A DNA stretch of 7,294 nucleotides from Acidobacteriaceae bacterium (GTDB lineage Bacteria > Acidobacteriota > Terriglobia > Terriglobales > SbA1): contig JAFAGX010000160.1 in NCBI GenBank assembly GCA_019237515.1, positions 1-7,294 on the forward strand. The letters are read 5' to 3'. Positions within the stretch are counted from its first letter, which is position 1; each line of letters starts with the position of its first letter. Position numbers and translations under genes: made by a program. The notes beneath the pieces were generated by a model, which saw nothing but the letters and a program-made list of their open reading frames with translations, made no database searches and had not been told where the DNA came from. This document shows, piece after piece, positions 1-5,778 of the stretch.

Positions 1-1
1 A

Positions 2-424
2 ACCGGCTGCTCTCGCGAATCAGTTTCGAATTACATGCGGCTGCTAAAACTTCCGCAAGAAGTACAGGAACTTATTGGCGTGGGGAAGCTGGGATTCAGT
101 GAGGCGCGTGTGCTGCTGCAGCTGGCCAATCCGGAGAGCATTCCACATTTCGCCAAAGAGGCTGTAGAGAAGCAACTCTCGGTCGCGCAGCTGACGGCGT
201 TGGTCGACTATGCCAACATTCCTGGCGATTCCGCCCCCGAAAAAGAGAACATTGCGCGGTGGGTGGATCCCAATGTGCGGGCGATCCAAACTCAACTGGA
301 GCAGGTTTTGGGATGCCGGGTGCGCATCAGCGACCGCAAAGGGAAAGGCAAAATCGTGATCGAGTACGGCACCCTGGACGATTTCGACCGGGTGGTGGAA
401 ATGCTGAAAGGCAGTAGTGAGTAG
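2..424 (+). CDS. parB: ParB/Spo0J-family chromosome partitioning protein, C-terminal part (5' end outside window)
   Basis: ParB binds centromere-like parS sites near the origin and works with the ATPase ParA (Soj) to segregate the chromosome; in this family it is a CTP-dependent DNA clamp. The reading frame is open from base 2. The first residues (SRESVSNYMRLLKLP) are the end of the helix-turn-helix that recognises parS, so the ATG at 35 is internal and not the true start. The central helical domain follows (GKLGFSEARVLLQL, QLSVAQLTALV). A linker leads to the C-terminal dimerisation domain, from about DPNVRAIQTQLEQVLGCRV to DFDRVVEMLK, which has the usual beta-beta-alpha look. The N-terminal nuclease-like CTP-binding domain is missing only because of the window edge. 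The stop is TAG at 422-424. A parA gene would be expected upstream, outside this window. The family assignment is secure. Confidence 0.93.
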   Translation, partial: TGCSRESVSNYMRLLKLPQEVQELIGVGKLGFSEARVLLQLANPESIPHFAKEAVEKQLSVAQLTALVDYANIPGDSAPEKENIARWVDPNVRAIQTQLEQVLGCRVRISDRKGKGKIVIEYGTLDDFDRVVEMLKGSSE

Positions 425-441
425 CTGATGGCTAGTAGCTG
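414..441. repeat. Degenerate 7-bp tandem repeat overlapping the parB stop codon
   Basis: Four consecutive heptamers can be read in phase: GTAGTGA, GTAGCTG, ATGGCTA, GTAGCTG. The second and fourth are identical and the others differ from them at two or three positions. The array begins inside the last codons of parB and covers its stop. It resembles the short tandemly repeated heptamers seen in intergenic DNA of several bacterial phyla. Only four units are present and two are imperfect, so this may be a decayed remnant or chance. The rest of the spacer up to 584 shows no convincing gene or terminator. Confidence 0.4.
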
Positions 442-584
442 GGAAGAGTTCGTGGGACGCGGAATCCTCCTTGTTAAGAACCAAGACAGTAAACAGGTGG
501 GACACAACGGTCGATTGAGCCAGATCACTCATGAATACGCTATCGTTCACGATGCAAAGTGGGATAGAGGCTACTGAACGGCCT

Positions 585-1142
585 CTACAATTTCTGTAGA
601 AGGGCGGTTTGGCTGCGACTGATCGCGGGGTGTCCCGCCACTCTGAATCCAATCTGCTCTGCTGCCTTTAGCTCTGATTCAAATCTCGCTGGTTTGACGT
701 GACCACTGGGTTCTGCGAGGAGGAGCTGTGCTCCGGGCTTTGCAGCGGCAGCCACTTCGGTAAAGAAGCGCAGAGCATCTGGAAATTCGTGAACTACCGC
801 GAATGCGAGGATGAAATCCACTGCGCCACGCAGGTCATTAATGTTCATAGAGTCTGGACAGGCCAGACGTGCATTGAGGCGATCTGCGAAACCAGCGCTT
901 GTCGCACGACGCTTCAGTCTTGCAAGCATTTTCGGTTGAACATCCACCGCGATCACCCGGCCCGAATTCCCCACCAATCTCAATAATTCCAGCGTGAAAA
1001 ATCCCATGCCAGGCCCGGGCTCGAGCACGGTCATGCCTTCCCGAACGTAGGGATGGAGAATCTTTTGTGGGTCTTGGCTGAAGCGACGAAACGGATTCAG
1101 AAGGAAGTATCCCAGCCACCAGGGACAGACGCGATGAGGCAT
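585..1142 (-). CDS. Class I SAM-dependent methyltransferase, 185 aa
   Basis: This is a Rossmann-fold enzyme that should transfer a methyl group from S-adenosylmethionine; the substrate cannot be told from sequence. With the start used here, motif I is VLEPGPGMGFF (residues 39-49), the glycine-rich SAM loop. The acidic residue at the end of strand 2 is in VIAVDVQPKML (63-73), motif IV-like DFILAFAVVHEF lies at 109-120, and LLLAEPSGHV at 140-149. The frame stays open upstream to a GTG at 1259. I prefer the ATG at 1140-1142 because the protein then starts MPHRVCPWWLGYFLLNPFRR, which looks like a natural N-terminus, whereas the 39 extra residues are low in family character. The upstream site is only a weak GGAA; a GGAGG lies 14 nt before the GTG, so the longer start is not excluded. 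It is divergent from the small gene at 1322. There is no signal peptide, so it is probably cytoplasmic or peripheral to the membrane through the aromatic N-terminus. Confidence 0.85.
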   Translation of the reverse strand: MPHRVCPWWLGYFLLNPFRRFSQDPQKILHPYVREGMTVLEPGPGMGFFTLELLRLVGNSGRVIAVDVQPKMLARLKRRATSAGFADRLNARLACPDSMNINDLRGAVDFILAFAVVHEFPDALRFFTEVAAAAKPGAQLLLAEPSGHVKPARFESELKAAEQIGFRVAGHPAISRSQTALLQKL

Positions 1143-1321
1143 GACGGTTCCGAAGTGCTCAACTATTCCATTCCAACACGGGAAGCGTGAGAGACGCAAA
1201 AGGAACCATCTGCGATAAGAACCACAAGGATTAATGGTGGAAAGCGAGATAATGTCCACTGATACCGTTCAATCCTCCGAAACATCGAACTCAAGCGATT
1301 TTTGTGCGTAGAGTGGGAAAA

Positions 1322-1615
1322 ATGATTGATTCAGTGCTTCTGAGTTCTATCGCCGGGCAGATGTGGGCCGGTCCAGTCGTCGATGTGAATGGCAAGAAAA
1401 TTCCCGTCAAACGCAGCAGCTATCAGCGATTGAAGATGCTTTCTTTCGATATGGATGGACGCCAATATCAGGCAATCGAACAGAATTCGGAAAAGCCGAG
1501 CCGATGGGGGCAGCTGGCGCGCGAAGGCCATCGGGTGGTGCAATTCAGAGACTTGCAGACCGGAAAATATGTCGCAGTCGCAGTTGATGGAAAAGTCAAA
1601 GAATACGAGCGCTGA
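1322..1615 (+). CDS. Uncharacterised small protein, 97 aa
   Basis: I do not recognise a domain here. The frame could begin at GTG 1304, but the ATG at 1322 has a GAG eight bases upstream and gives a cleaner N-terminus; a third candidate is the ATG at 1361 (MWAGPVVDVNGKKIPV). The protein has no clear signal peptide or membrane segment, although residues 4-12 (SVLLSSIAG) are mildly hydrophobic. It is predicted to be mainly beta: VVDVNGKKIPV (19-29), MLSFDMDGRQYQAIEQN (39-55), HRVVQFRDLQTGKYVAVAVDGKV (70-92), with a lysine- and arginine-rich character and no cysteine. The short strands with repeated D-x-G turns suggest a small beta barrel or sandwich, which is inference. The stop TGA at 1613-1615 lies 5 bp from the stop of the convergent DUF2911 gene. 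No function is proposed. Confidence 0.62.
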   Translation: MIDSVLLSSIAGQMWAGPVVDVNGKKIPVKRSSYQRLKMLSFDMDGRQYQAIEQNSEKPSRWGQLAREGHRVVQFRDLQTGKYVAVAVDGKVKEYER

Positions 1616-1620
1616 CTGGC

Positions 1621-2133
1621 TTACTTCTCGTTGAATTCTGTAAAGGCGCCAATCTTGCCATAGTAAACACGAATGCTGCAGACCTTGGGACCGGTGTGAG
1701 CAAAAGACAGTTGTATCTGCTTGGGTGGGGAATCAACTTCACCGAGATCCATGAGCCCGCGCGCCACGTCCTGATGTTCGTCGTAAGCGGCGCCAGATGT
1801 GACATTCTTGTTGACAATGAGCGTCCATTCTTTTTTGTTAGGGATAATGTACAGCGTGTAAGCGCCCGCCGGAATCGTTGTGTTATTCAGCGCCACGGTA
1901 GCGCCCGTGAATAGAGTCATGGGTTTGCCACCGGGAATCCACAGCTTGCCATTTCGTGGTTCATCTTTGGAACTGATCGGCGCAGTACTGTAACGGACAC
2001 TGATTTCCTGCCCATCTTCAAAATCGCAAAAAGCGGTTGCTGAATTCTGATCGGAATCGTTCTGCTGTGCGAGGCCGCGGCTAGTGAAAACAAGGTGGCC
2101 CAGGAGAAGGATGCAAACCGCCAAAGCACGCAC
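1621..2133 (-). CDS. Exported DUF2911 family protein, 170 aa
   Basis: DUF2911 proteins are secreted proteins of unknown function, common in Bacteroidetes and Acidobacteria. The family hallmark is visible as IPAGAYTLYIIPNKKEWTLIVNK (residues 87-109 or so): an extracellular beta-rich module with a P-A-G-x-Y turn followed by a W-T-L strand. Before it lies the typical VRYSTAP...LWIPGGKPMTLFTGATV segment (46-80). The N-terminus MRALAVCILLLGHLVFTSRGLA is a Sec signal peptide, with likely cleavage after A22. No lipobox is evident, because the only cysteine in the leader (C7) lies too early. Two cysteines, C36 and C152, could form a disulfide in the periplasm. The GTG start is backed by a GGAGG seven bases upstream (2141-2145). 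It is convergent with the small gene ending at 1615. No enzymatic role is known. Confidence 0.86.
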   Translation of the reverse strand: MRALAVCILLLGHLVFTSRGLAQQNDSDQNSATAFCDFEDGQEISVRYSTAPISSKDEPRNGKLWIPGGKPMTLFTGATVALNNTTIPAGAYTLYIIPNKKEWTLIVNKNVTSGAAYDEHQDVARGLMDLGEVDSPPKQIQLSFAHTGPKVCSIRVYYGKIGAFTEFNEK

Positions 2134-2140
2134 GTGAATG

Positions 2141-2145
2141 CCTCC
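2141..2145 (-). promoter_or_regulatory. Shine-Dalgarno of the DUF2911 gene
   Basis: The minus strand reads GGAGG here, seven bases before the GTG at 2131-2133. The spacing is ideal and decides in favour of this GTG as the start, which also places a complete signal peptide at the N-terminus. Confidence 0.7.
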
Positions 2146-2336
2146 GTCAACGCGATTTCATGTGCAACATTATAGCGACACAGATAATACATCAGCCCAA
2201 GAACTGCGCAAGCCCTCTTCAACATTGTGACTGGATGGCGGATTGTGCACCTTTGGGGCGTGGCCTTCGGTGACATTCTCGTCGTGGGTCGGCATTGCTA
2301 CGGTGATAGAGCGGCAAGAAAGGCTGGCTCTATTCC

Positions 2337-2735
2337 ATGGCGGATGCAATCAAGTCATCGTCCCAATTGAGAGTTCTGTATTGCGAAGGTGATGAAGAAG
2401 TGCTCACGGCCCAGGCACCTGCACTTCAGGCTGCGGGCCATAAGGTCGAGACCGCACACGGGCGTAAAGCGACCGAGCAGGCACTCCGCCAGGGCAGCTA
2501 TGATCTGGTGGTTCTCGGCGCAACTCTCAGCAAAAATGACCGTCATCACCTGCCTTACATGGTGAAGAAGTCGAACGTGAACACGCGCGTGCTCGTGATG
2601 CACACAGACGGCGAGCGGCACCCGGCTGTTGATGCCAATCTCGATACCGGCCGATCCATCCAGGATGCCGTGGCGAAGATCGCTGTAGTGTGGCCGCAAG
2701 CCCAAGCCAGCAAGGCAGTTGCAGCTGGAAAGTAG
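2337..2735 (+). CDS. Stand-alone degenerate response-regulator receiver (pseudo-receiver), 132 aa
   Basis: The order of elements follows a CheY-like receiver: strand 1 LRVLYCEGDEEV (11-22), a helix and strand 2 (HKVETAHGRKATEQAL, 35-50), strand 3 YDLVVLGATL (55-64), and strand 4 TRVLVMHTDG (83-92). In a normal receiver strand 3 ends in the phospho-accepting Asp (VVLD); here that position is Gly61. The acidic pair after strand 1 is altered to C-E-G-D, and no conserved lysine follows strand 5. The protein therefore probably cannot be phosphorylated in the usual way and would act by binding a partner, which is inference. The tail VVWPQAQASKAVAAGK is Ala/Lys-rich and unlike a receiver's last helix. 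No output domain or adjacent histidine kinase is present in the window. Start ATG 2337; the best ribosome site is a weak AAAGG 13 bases upstream. Confidence 0.75.
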   Translation: MADAIKSSSQLRVLYCEGDEEVLTAQAPALQAAGHKVETAHGRKATEQALRQGSYDLVVLGATLSKNDRHHLPYMVKKSNVNTRVLVMHTDGERHPAVDANLDTGRSIQDAVAKIAVVWPQAQASKAVAAGK

Positions 2736-2766
2736 CGCGTTGCGATGTGTTACCTCTCTCGCCACT

Positions 2767-2945
2767 AATCAGAAAAGTAATTTGTGGGCCAGACCGGTTG
2801 CGCCCACGTTGCTAGCGCTCTCGCCCTTCGCAAAAATAGTCGTCCAGACCCTGGAAGTGGGAATTAACACTATTCGGCTCCGCTACATCGGCAGCCTCTG
2901 TGTGGCTCTATGGTCTGGCATCTTCGAACCACGGAGGAACACAGG
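2767..2945. repeat. Intergenic repeat element, copy A, with imperfect palindrome
   Basis: This is the first of two related units. Its opening 22 bases (2767-2788) match 2976-2997 at 20 of 22 positions. TGGAAGTGGGAATT at 2852-2865 recurs exactly at 3061-3074, and both anchors have the same offset of 209 bp. The unit ends in an imperfect inverted repeat: left arm 2895-2914 (CCTCTGTGTGGCTCTATGGT), right arm 2928-2945 (ACCACGGAGGAACACAGG), separated by 13 bases. I recall palindromes of this type (CTCTGTGTCCTCTGTGG arms) as dispersed non-coding repeats in several bacterial phyla, which are often wrongly translated. No transposase or coding sequence is seen. Confidence 0.65.
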
Positions 2946-2975
2946 AATGCGAGAACATGTACCTGTCTAACCGGG

Positions 2976-3152
2976 AATCAGAAAGGTAATCTGTGGGACA
3001 TAGCCGGCGCAAACAGTTGTCAGCATAAACACCTTCCACCAAATTAGGCTGTAAGAGCCATGGAAGTGGGAATTCCCTGCATCGGCCGGCTCTGTGTCCT
3101 CTGTCCGCTGTGGTGTCAAGGTTTCAAACATAGAGGACACGGAGAACGCAGG
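2976..3152. repeat. Intergenic repeat element, copy B, with palindrome
   Basis: This is the second unit, separated from copy A by about 30 bp. It shares the two anchors at a constant 209-bp offset, then loses about 15 bp relative to A before the palindrome. The palindrome is better preserved here: CTCTGTGTCCTCTGT (3090-3104) faces ATAGAGGACACGGAG (3130-3144). That gives 15 pairs of which two would be G-U in RNA, around a 25-base loop. The right arm continues into AACGCAGG, matching the end of copy A. It lies just upstream of the gene at 3179/3203, so that gene's promoter may lie in or beyond the element. Both units together fill most of the 2736-3178 spacer, where I see no protein-coding gene. 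Confidence 0.68.
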
Positions 3153-3202
3153 CAATTTAGAATGGCTGCCGAGCCCAAGTGTATAGGGCGATACTCTGCG
3201 CG

Positions 3203-3850
3203 ATGGCTGGCGAAACAAAGCACATCTATGTGACCCTGACTGGACTTCCATTGTCCTTCCGCTTCGACTGGCCTTTTCACAAATCTACTTCGGGCGCAGA
3301 TTTTTATGTGTTGCACGGTGACGTGCGGCTAGAGAGCGCTGAGGGACTGCATGCGCCGGTCGCGGTGAATCTTTCGGCTACGGTACACGAGGTCATGCCT
3401 TCGCTCGAGCCGAAAGATGCGGAGGCGCCAGCGATCAACGCTCTGCGGAAAGAAGTCGACCGGCGCCAGTTGGAGTTCTTGAAATCCGGCAAACTTGTGC
3501 CCGTGAATTTTTCCAGCCGTCACTACGATTTCAGAAACGACAAATGGGTCTTCGGAAAGGCCAGTGACGGAGAGATCTCCCAATTGCTGCAGCGAAAAGT
3601 TTATTGGCAGAACTGGCGGCACCAGACATCAGCCTGGATAAGCGATCCGACCGAAGCGTTATACGTTGAGAGCACACCTGCTCACGTCCTGGAGGTTGCA
3701 CGTGGGTTGGACGGGCAAGGGCTGATCAAGTTGGAAGGGGAGTTTGCGAGCACAACACCGCATTTACTGACACAGTCACAGAAATTCGAAGCGGATGCCC
3801 GCGCGGGATTGGAGGAGTTGGAAAAGAAACATGCCTTTGAGCGAGGCTGA
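3203..3850 (+). CDS. Uncharacterised tryptophan-rich protein, about 215 aa
   Basis: I do not recognise a known domain. The frame could start at GTG 3179 (MYRAILCAMAG...). I chose ATG 3203 because MAGETKHIYVTLTGLPLSF reads as a natural N-terminus, though neither start has a good ribosome site. There is no signal peptide, membrane segment or cysteine. Visible parts are a beta-rich N-terminal half (HIYVTLTGLPLSFRFDWPF at 7-25, FYVLHGDVRLE at 34-44, APVAVNLSATVHEVMP at 51-66) and a charged helix INALRKEVDRRQLEFLKSG (78-96). An aromatic core follows, with FSSRHYDFRNDKWVFG (103-118) and QRKVYWQNWRHQTSAWISDP (130-149), and a last helix FEADARAGLEELEKKHAFERG. The five tryptophans (24, 115, 135, 138, 145) are clustered and probably structural. 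Codon use looks like a genuine gene. It stands alone between a repeat-filled spacer and a convergent gene. Probably a lineage-restricted cytoplasmic protein. Confidence 0.7.
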   Translation: MAGETKHIYVTLTGLPLSFRFDWPFHKSTSGADFYVLHGDVRLESAEGLHAPVAVNLSATVHEVMPSLEPKDAEAPAINALRKEVDRRQLEFLKSGKLVPVNFSSRHYDFRNDKWVFGKASDGEISQLLQRKVYWQNWRHQTSAWISDPTEALYVESTPAHVLEVARGLDGQGLIKLEGEFASTTPHLLTQSQKFEADARAGLEELEKKHAFERG

Positions 3851-3919
3851 TCAATTCGGCAATTTTGGTTCGAGCAGCTCCGTCAATGGCTGAATGCTAA
3901 GTGCCAAATGCAGCCAATG

Positions 3920-4510
3920 TCACTCTGCCTTCATGGCATCAATCAACTGAAACAGCTGGCTGCGATCGACAACTTCCACGAACGGTTTTCCCTGGGTGCG
4001 ATTGCTCACAACATACATCGTGGGTGTGTGCTCTAAATGAATGGACTTGCCCAGATCGCGATCGGCGGTGACTTCGGCGGCCAGCTTGCCTTGCGGGTCG
4101 ACTACGAAGGGAAGGCTGGTTTTATGGTCAACAGCAAATTTCTCTGAAAACGCCCGCATGTTCTCCGCTGTGATTTCCGGCTGATGCTGGAACATGTAAT
4201 CCCGATACTCATGCCCGAGCTGCTTGGATTGGGAGTCGAAATATCGTGCAATGACGGCCGCCTCGAATGACCACTTGTGAAACGGTAACGGAAAATCGTG
4301 GGTCACGAGCGGAATCTTGTAGGTCTTGGCGGCCTCATCGAGCAGCGGGGCAGCGCGCCGGCAGTCGGGACACTCCAAATCCTCGAAGACCACTATGGCT
4401 ACATTCGCCCCTTTGGGGGGCCGGAGCACCGGGTTGACCGGCTCCTGCGCGTGGGTCAATGTTGTCAGGACAAGAATCAGAGACGCTGTTAGTTGAAAAA
4501 TATTCTTCAT
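3920..4510 (-). CDS. Exported DsbA/thioredoxin-fold protein with CPDC active site, 196 aa
   Basis: This is a thiol-disulfide oxidoreductase of the DsbA-like (Thioredoxin_4) type that should act in the periplasm to form, reduce or isomerise disulfides; the direction cannot be read from sequence. MKNIFQLTASLILVLTTLTHA is a Sec signal peptide with likely cleavage after A21. The thioredoxin fold begins at ANVAIVVFEDLECPDC, with redox pair C47 and C50. The helical insertion typical of DsbA spans about 80-150 (FHKWSFEAAVIARYF, YRDYMFQHQPEI, FSEKFAVD). The cis-proline is P163 in EHTPTMYV, followed by the last strands and helix (SQLFQLIDAMKAE). These are the only two cysteines. The dipeptide Pro-Asp is unlike the CPHC of E. 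coli DsbA. Length is normal for the family. The gene starts 80 bp after the ogt stop on the same strand, so it may be the last gene of a doxX-ogt unit. Confidence 0.87.
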   Translation of the reverse strand: MKNIFQLTASLILVLTTLTHAQEPVNPVLRPPKGANVAIVVFEDLECPDCRRAAPLLDEAAKTYKIPLVTHDFPLPFHKWSFEAAVIARYFDSQSKQLGHEYRDYMFQHQPEITAENMRAFSEKFAVDHKTSLPFVVDPQGKLAAEVTADRDLGKSIHLEHTPTMYVVSNRTQGKPFVEVVDRSQLFQLIDAMKAE

Positions 4511-4590
4511 AGCTGTGCTTGATAAAGCTGGACTGGCTTTCTCGATTTATCTTAACCGACGACTTGCGTGAACTCAAAAACTAGGGAAGG

Positions 4591-5103
4591 TCACAGCAGG
4601 CGCAGTTGGCCTCGCTCGAGGGCAAGCAGCTTTTCTTTTATCGGCAAGCCGCCGCCATAGCCGGTGAGCTTGCCGTTGCTTCCGATGACCCGATGACAAG
4701 GGATTACGATGGGTATCGGATTCGAGCCATTTGCCAGCCCAACTGCTCTTGAAGCATTGGGATTGCCAACCCGCCGGGCGAGCTCACCATATGACATCGT
4801 CGCCCCGTAAGGGATTTCACAAAGACGCTGCCAGACGTCAAGTTGAAAGCGAGTACCTTCGGGCGCTAGCGGCAGATCAAAGTCCTTTAACTTACCCGTA
4901 AAGTAAGATCGCAGTTGTGAAATGATCGCCTTGAAATATTTGCGGTCCTCTGCCCAGGAGGAATCTGGAGAAGCGCGATCTCTTCCGTTTTCGAAATATA
5001 TTTTTCTCAGTCCCGCATCATCGGCCACCAGCAGGAGAGGGCCCACTGGGCTTTCCATACGAGTGTAGCGCGTACTGCTGCGAGGTTTATCGACGAATGG
5101 CAT
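4591..5103 (-). CDS. ogt: Methylated-DNA--protein-cysteine methyltransferase (Ogt type)
   Basis: This suicide enzyme moves the alkyl group from O6-alkylguanine (and O4-alkylthymine) in DNA to its own cysteine and so repairs alkylation damage. The acceptor is in IPCHRVIG; Cys is residue 136 with the start used here. Other family marks are the helix-turn-helix GATMSYGELARRVGNPNASRAVGLANGSNP, which holds the arginine finger (R119) and the NGSNP turn, and the C-terminal GKLTGYGGGLPIKEKLLALE. The N-terminal half (MESPVGPLLLVADDAGLRKIYFE) is the ribonuclease-like fold of Ogt/AdaC proteins. Length is 170 aa, as usual. I use the ATG at 5101-5103. An in-frame ATG at 5122-5124 would add MEADTPS, but that stretch lies inside the conserved end of doxX and has no ribosome site. 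Either start overlaps the doxX coding end, which implies co-transcription and probable translational coupling. No Ada-type regulatory domain is fused. Confidence 0.94.
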   Translation of the reverse strand: MPFVDKPRSSTRYTRMESPVGPLLLVADDAGLRKIYFENGRDRASPDSSWAEDRKYFKAIISQLRSYFTGKLKDFDLPLAPEGTRFQLDVWQRLCEIPYGATMSYGELARRVGNPNASRAVGLANGSNPIPIVIPCHRVIGSNGKLTGYGGGLPIKEKLLALERGQLRLL

Positions 5104-5482
5104 CGATGGTGTATCCGCCTCCATCCGTAAACAGAATCATTAGGTTGATGAGGACGAAAATCAGCTCATAATGCCAACCGTACGTCTTCTCTCCCCAGAA
5201 GCCGACGTGCCAGACAAAGATCTTTTTCTGGATCGCGCCCAGCATGATCAGGATTAAGCCGATAGCTGCGGGCTGAGTCAGAAGACCGAAAGCGATGCCT
5301 AGTCCGCCTGCTATTTCCGCAACGCCTAGAAATAAAGTAAAGCCTTTGCTCATGCCGATACTTTTGCTTCGTTCATCGGCCTTAGTTGTGTGGCTCCAAC
5401 CGCTGGTGACAAAAACTAATGCCACCATAAGACGGAGTAGAAGCAAGCCCAGGTCGGTGAATCGGACAAGTTGAGGGAACAT
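5087..5482 (-). CDS. DoxX family integral membrane protein, 131 aa
   Basis: DoxX proteins are small four-helix inner-membrane proteins. Some members are subunits of quinol oxidase-related or thiol-stress complexes, but most have no proven function. Four hydrophobic segments are visible: about residues 9-29 (LGLLLLRLMVALVFVTSG), 48-68 (FTLFLGVAEIAGGLGIAFGLL), 70-86 and 104-120 (YELIFVLINLMILFTDG). The family pattern includes LLRLMVALVFVTSGWSH early, GVAEIAGGLGIAFGLLTQPAA in helix 2, and the closing FTDGGGYTIDAI. The start ATG 5482 has AAGGAG 11 bases upstream (5494-5499). The coding end overlaps the start of ogt by 17 bp (38 bp if ogt starts at 5124), so the two are almost certainly one transcript with doxX first. 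The promoter should lie in the 5500-5778 spacer shared with the divergent EF-G gene. Confidence 0.88.
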   Translation of the reverse strand: MFPQLVRFTDLGLLLLRLMVALVFVTSGWSHTTKADERSKSIGMSKGFTLFLGVAEIAGGLGIAFGLLTQPAAIGLILIMLGAIQKKIFVWHVGFWGEKTYGWHYELIFVLINLMILFTDGGGYTIDAIRR

Positions 5483-5499
5483 AGGCCATCGTTCTCCTT

Positions 5500-5778
5500 G
5501 TGTTCCGGAAACTCGGGACTAAAGAATCATATCGCACGAGCGGAGTTGGTCCGGGCCCCAACGTCTCAGCGTTCAGGAACCTGAGTTGAGCCTTGATTTT
5601 CTGCTGTGTTAGCATCCTAAGTTTCGGCACGCATTGGACGTTGGCCTAGAGAAGTCCTCTGATTAACTCTTTATGGGCCCGCCGCAGTGAACATCCGAAG
5701 ATTCATCTTTTCAGAGGCGGACAGCTGATCCGACCGTTCGAGCTCGGCTACGCAGTTTTCAATTGAAGGAGTTGTCCC
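5500..5778. other. Divergent spacer between doxX and the EF-G gene, with inverted repeats
   Basis: The spacer has no supportable gene. It should hold promoters for both directions, but I see no convincing -35/-10 pair. Three inverted repeats stand out. CTCAG-C-GTT (5565-5573) faces AACCTGAG (5578-5585), an 8-bp stem with one bulge and a 4-base loop. GTTGG (5545-5549) faces CCAAC (5558-5562). CCTCTGA (5656-5662) faces TCAGAGG (5711-5717) exactly, with a 48-base interval lying 61 bases before the EF-G start. They may be operators, leader structure or chance. Confidence 0.3.
5766..5771 (+). promoter_or_regulatory. Shine-Dalgarno of the EF-G gene
   Basis: AAGGAG lies seven bases before the GTG at 5779-5781. 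It fixes GTG as the initiation codon and gives the N-terminus MKVYEGANIRNVALVGHG, the normal distance from start to the P-loop in EF-G proteins. Confidence 0.85.

Noticed and set aside
428..577. A 49-codon plus-strand ORF after parB (MASSWEEFVGRG...), starting within the heptamer repeat
   Set aside because: It has no ribosome binding site, no third-position base preference like the neighbours, no recognisable motif, and its start falls in a repeat.
584..600. Hairpin TCTACA / TGTAGA at the stop of the methyltransferase gene, as a terminator
   Set aside because: The stem is only 6 bp and AT-rich, and neither strand has a T-run after it.
44..652. Long minus-strand ORF of 202 codons opposite parB
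   Set aside because: It is the antisense shadow of a clearly identified parB and continues into non-coding spacer; the composition shows no protein family.
2719..2970. Plus-strand ORF of 83 codons across repeat copy A
   Set aside because: It starts inside the pseudo-receiver gene and runs through a non-coding repeat; no ribosome site or motif.
2967..3251. Minus-strand ORF of 94 codons across repeat copy B
   Set aside because: Its translation (for example ETLTPQRTEDTEPA) is the usual product of reading the palindromic repeat as protein; it has no start signal or family resemblance.
3887..3916. TGGCTG / CAGCCA inverted repeat between the convergent genes at 3850 and 3920, as a bidirectional terminator
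   Set aside because: A 6-bp stem with an 18-base loop and no T-run on either side is too weak to claim.
5382..5630. Minus-strand 82-codon ORF upstream of and overlapping doxX
   Set aside because: It is out of frame with doxX, has no family features, and the AAGGAG before it is better explained as the doxX ribosome site.
5634..5669. TTGGAC followed by TTAACT/TTTATG as a sigma-70 promoter for the EF-G gene
   Set aside because: The spacing is too long (over 20 bases) and the -10 candidates match poorly.
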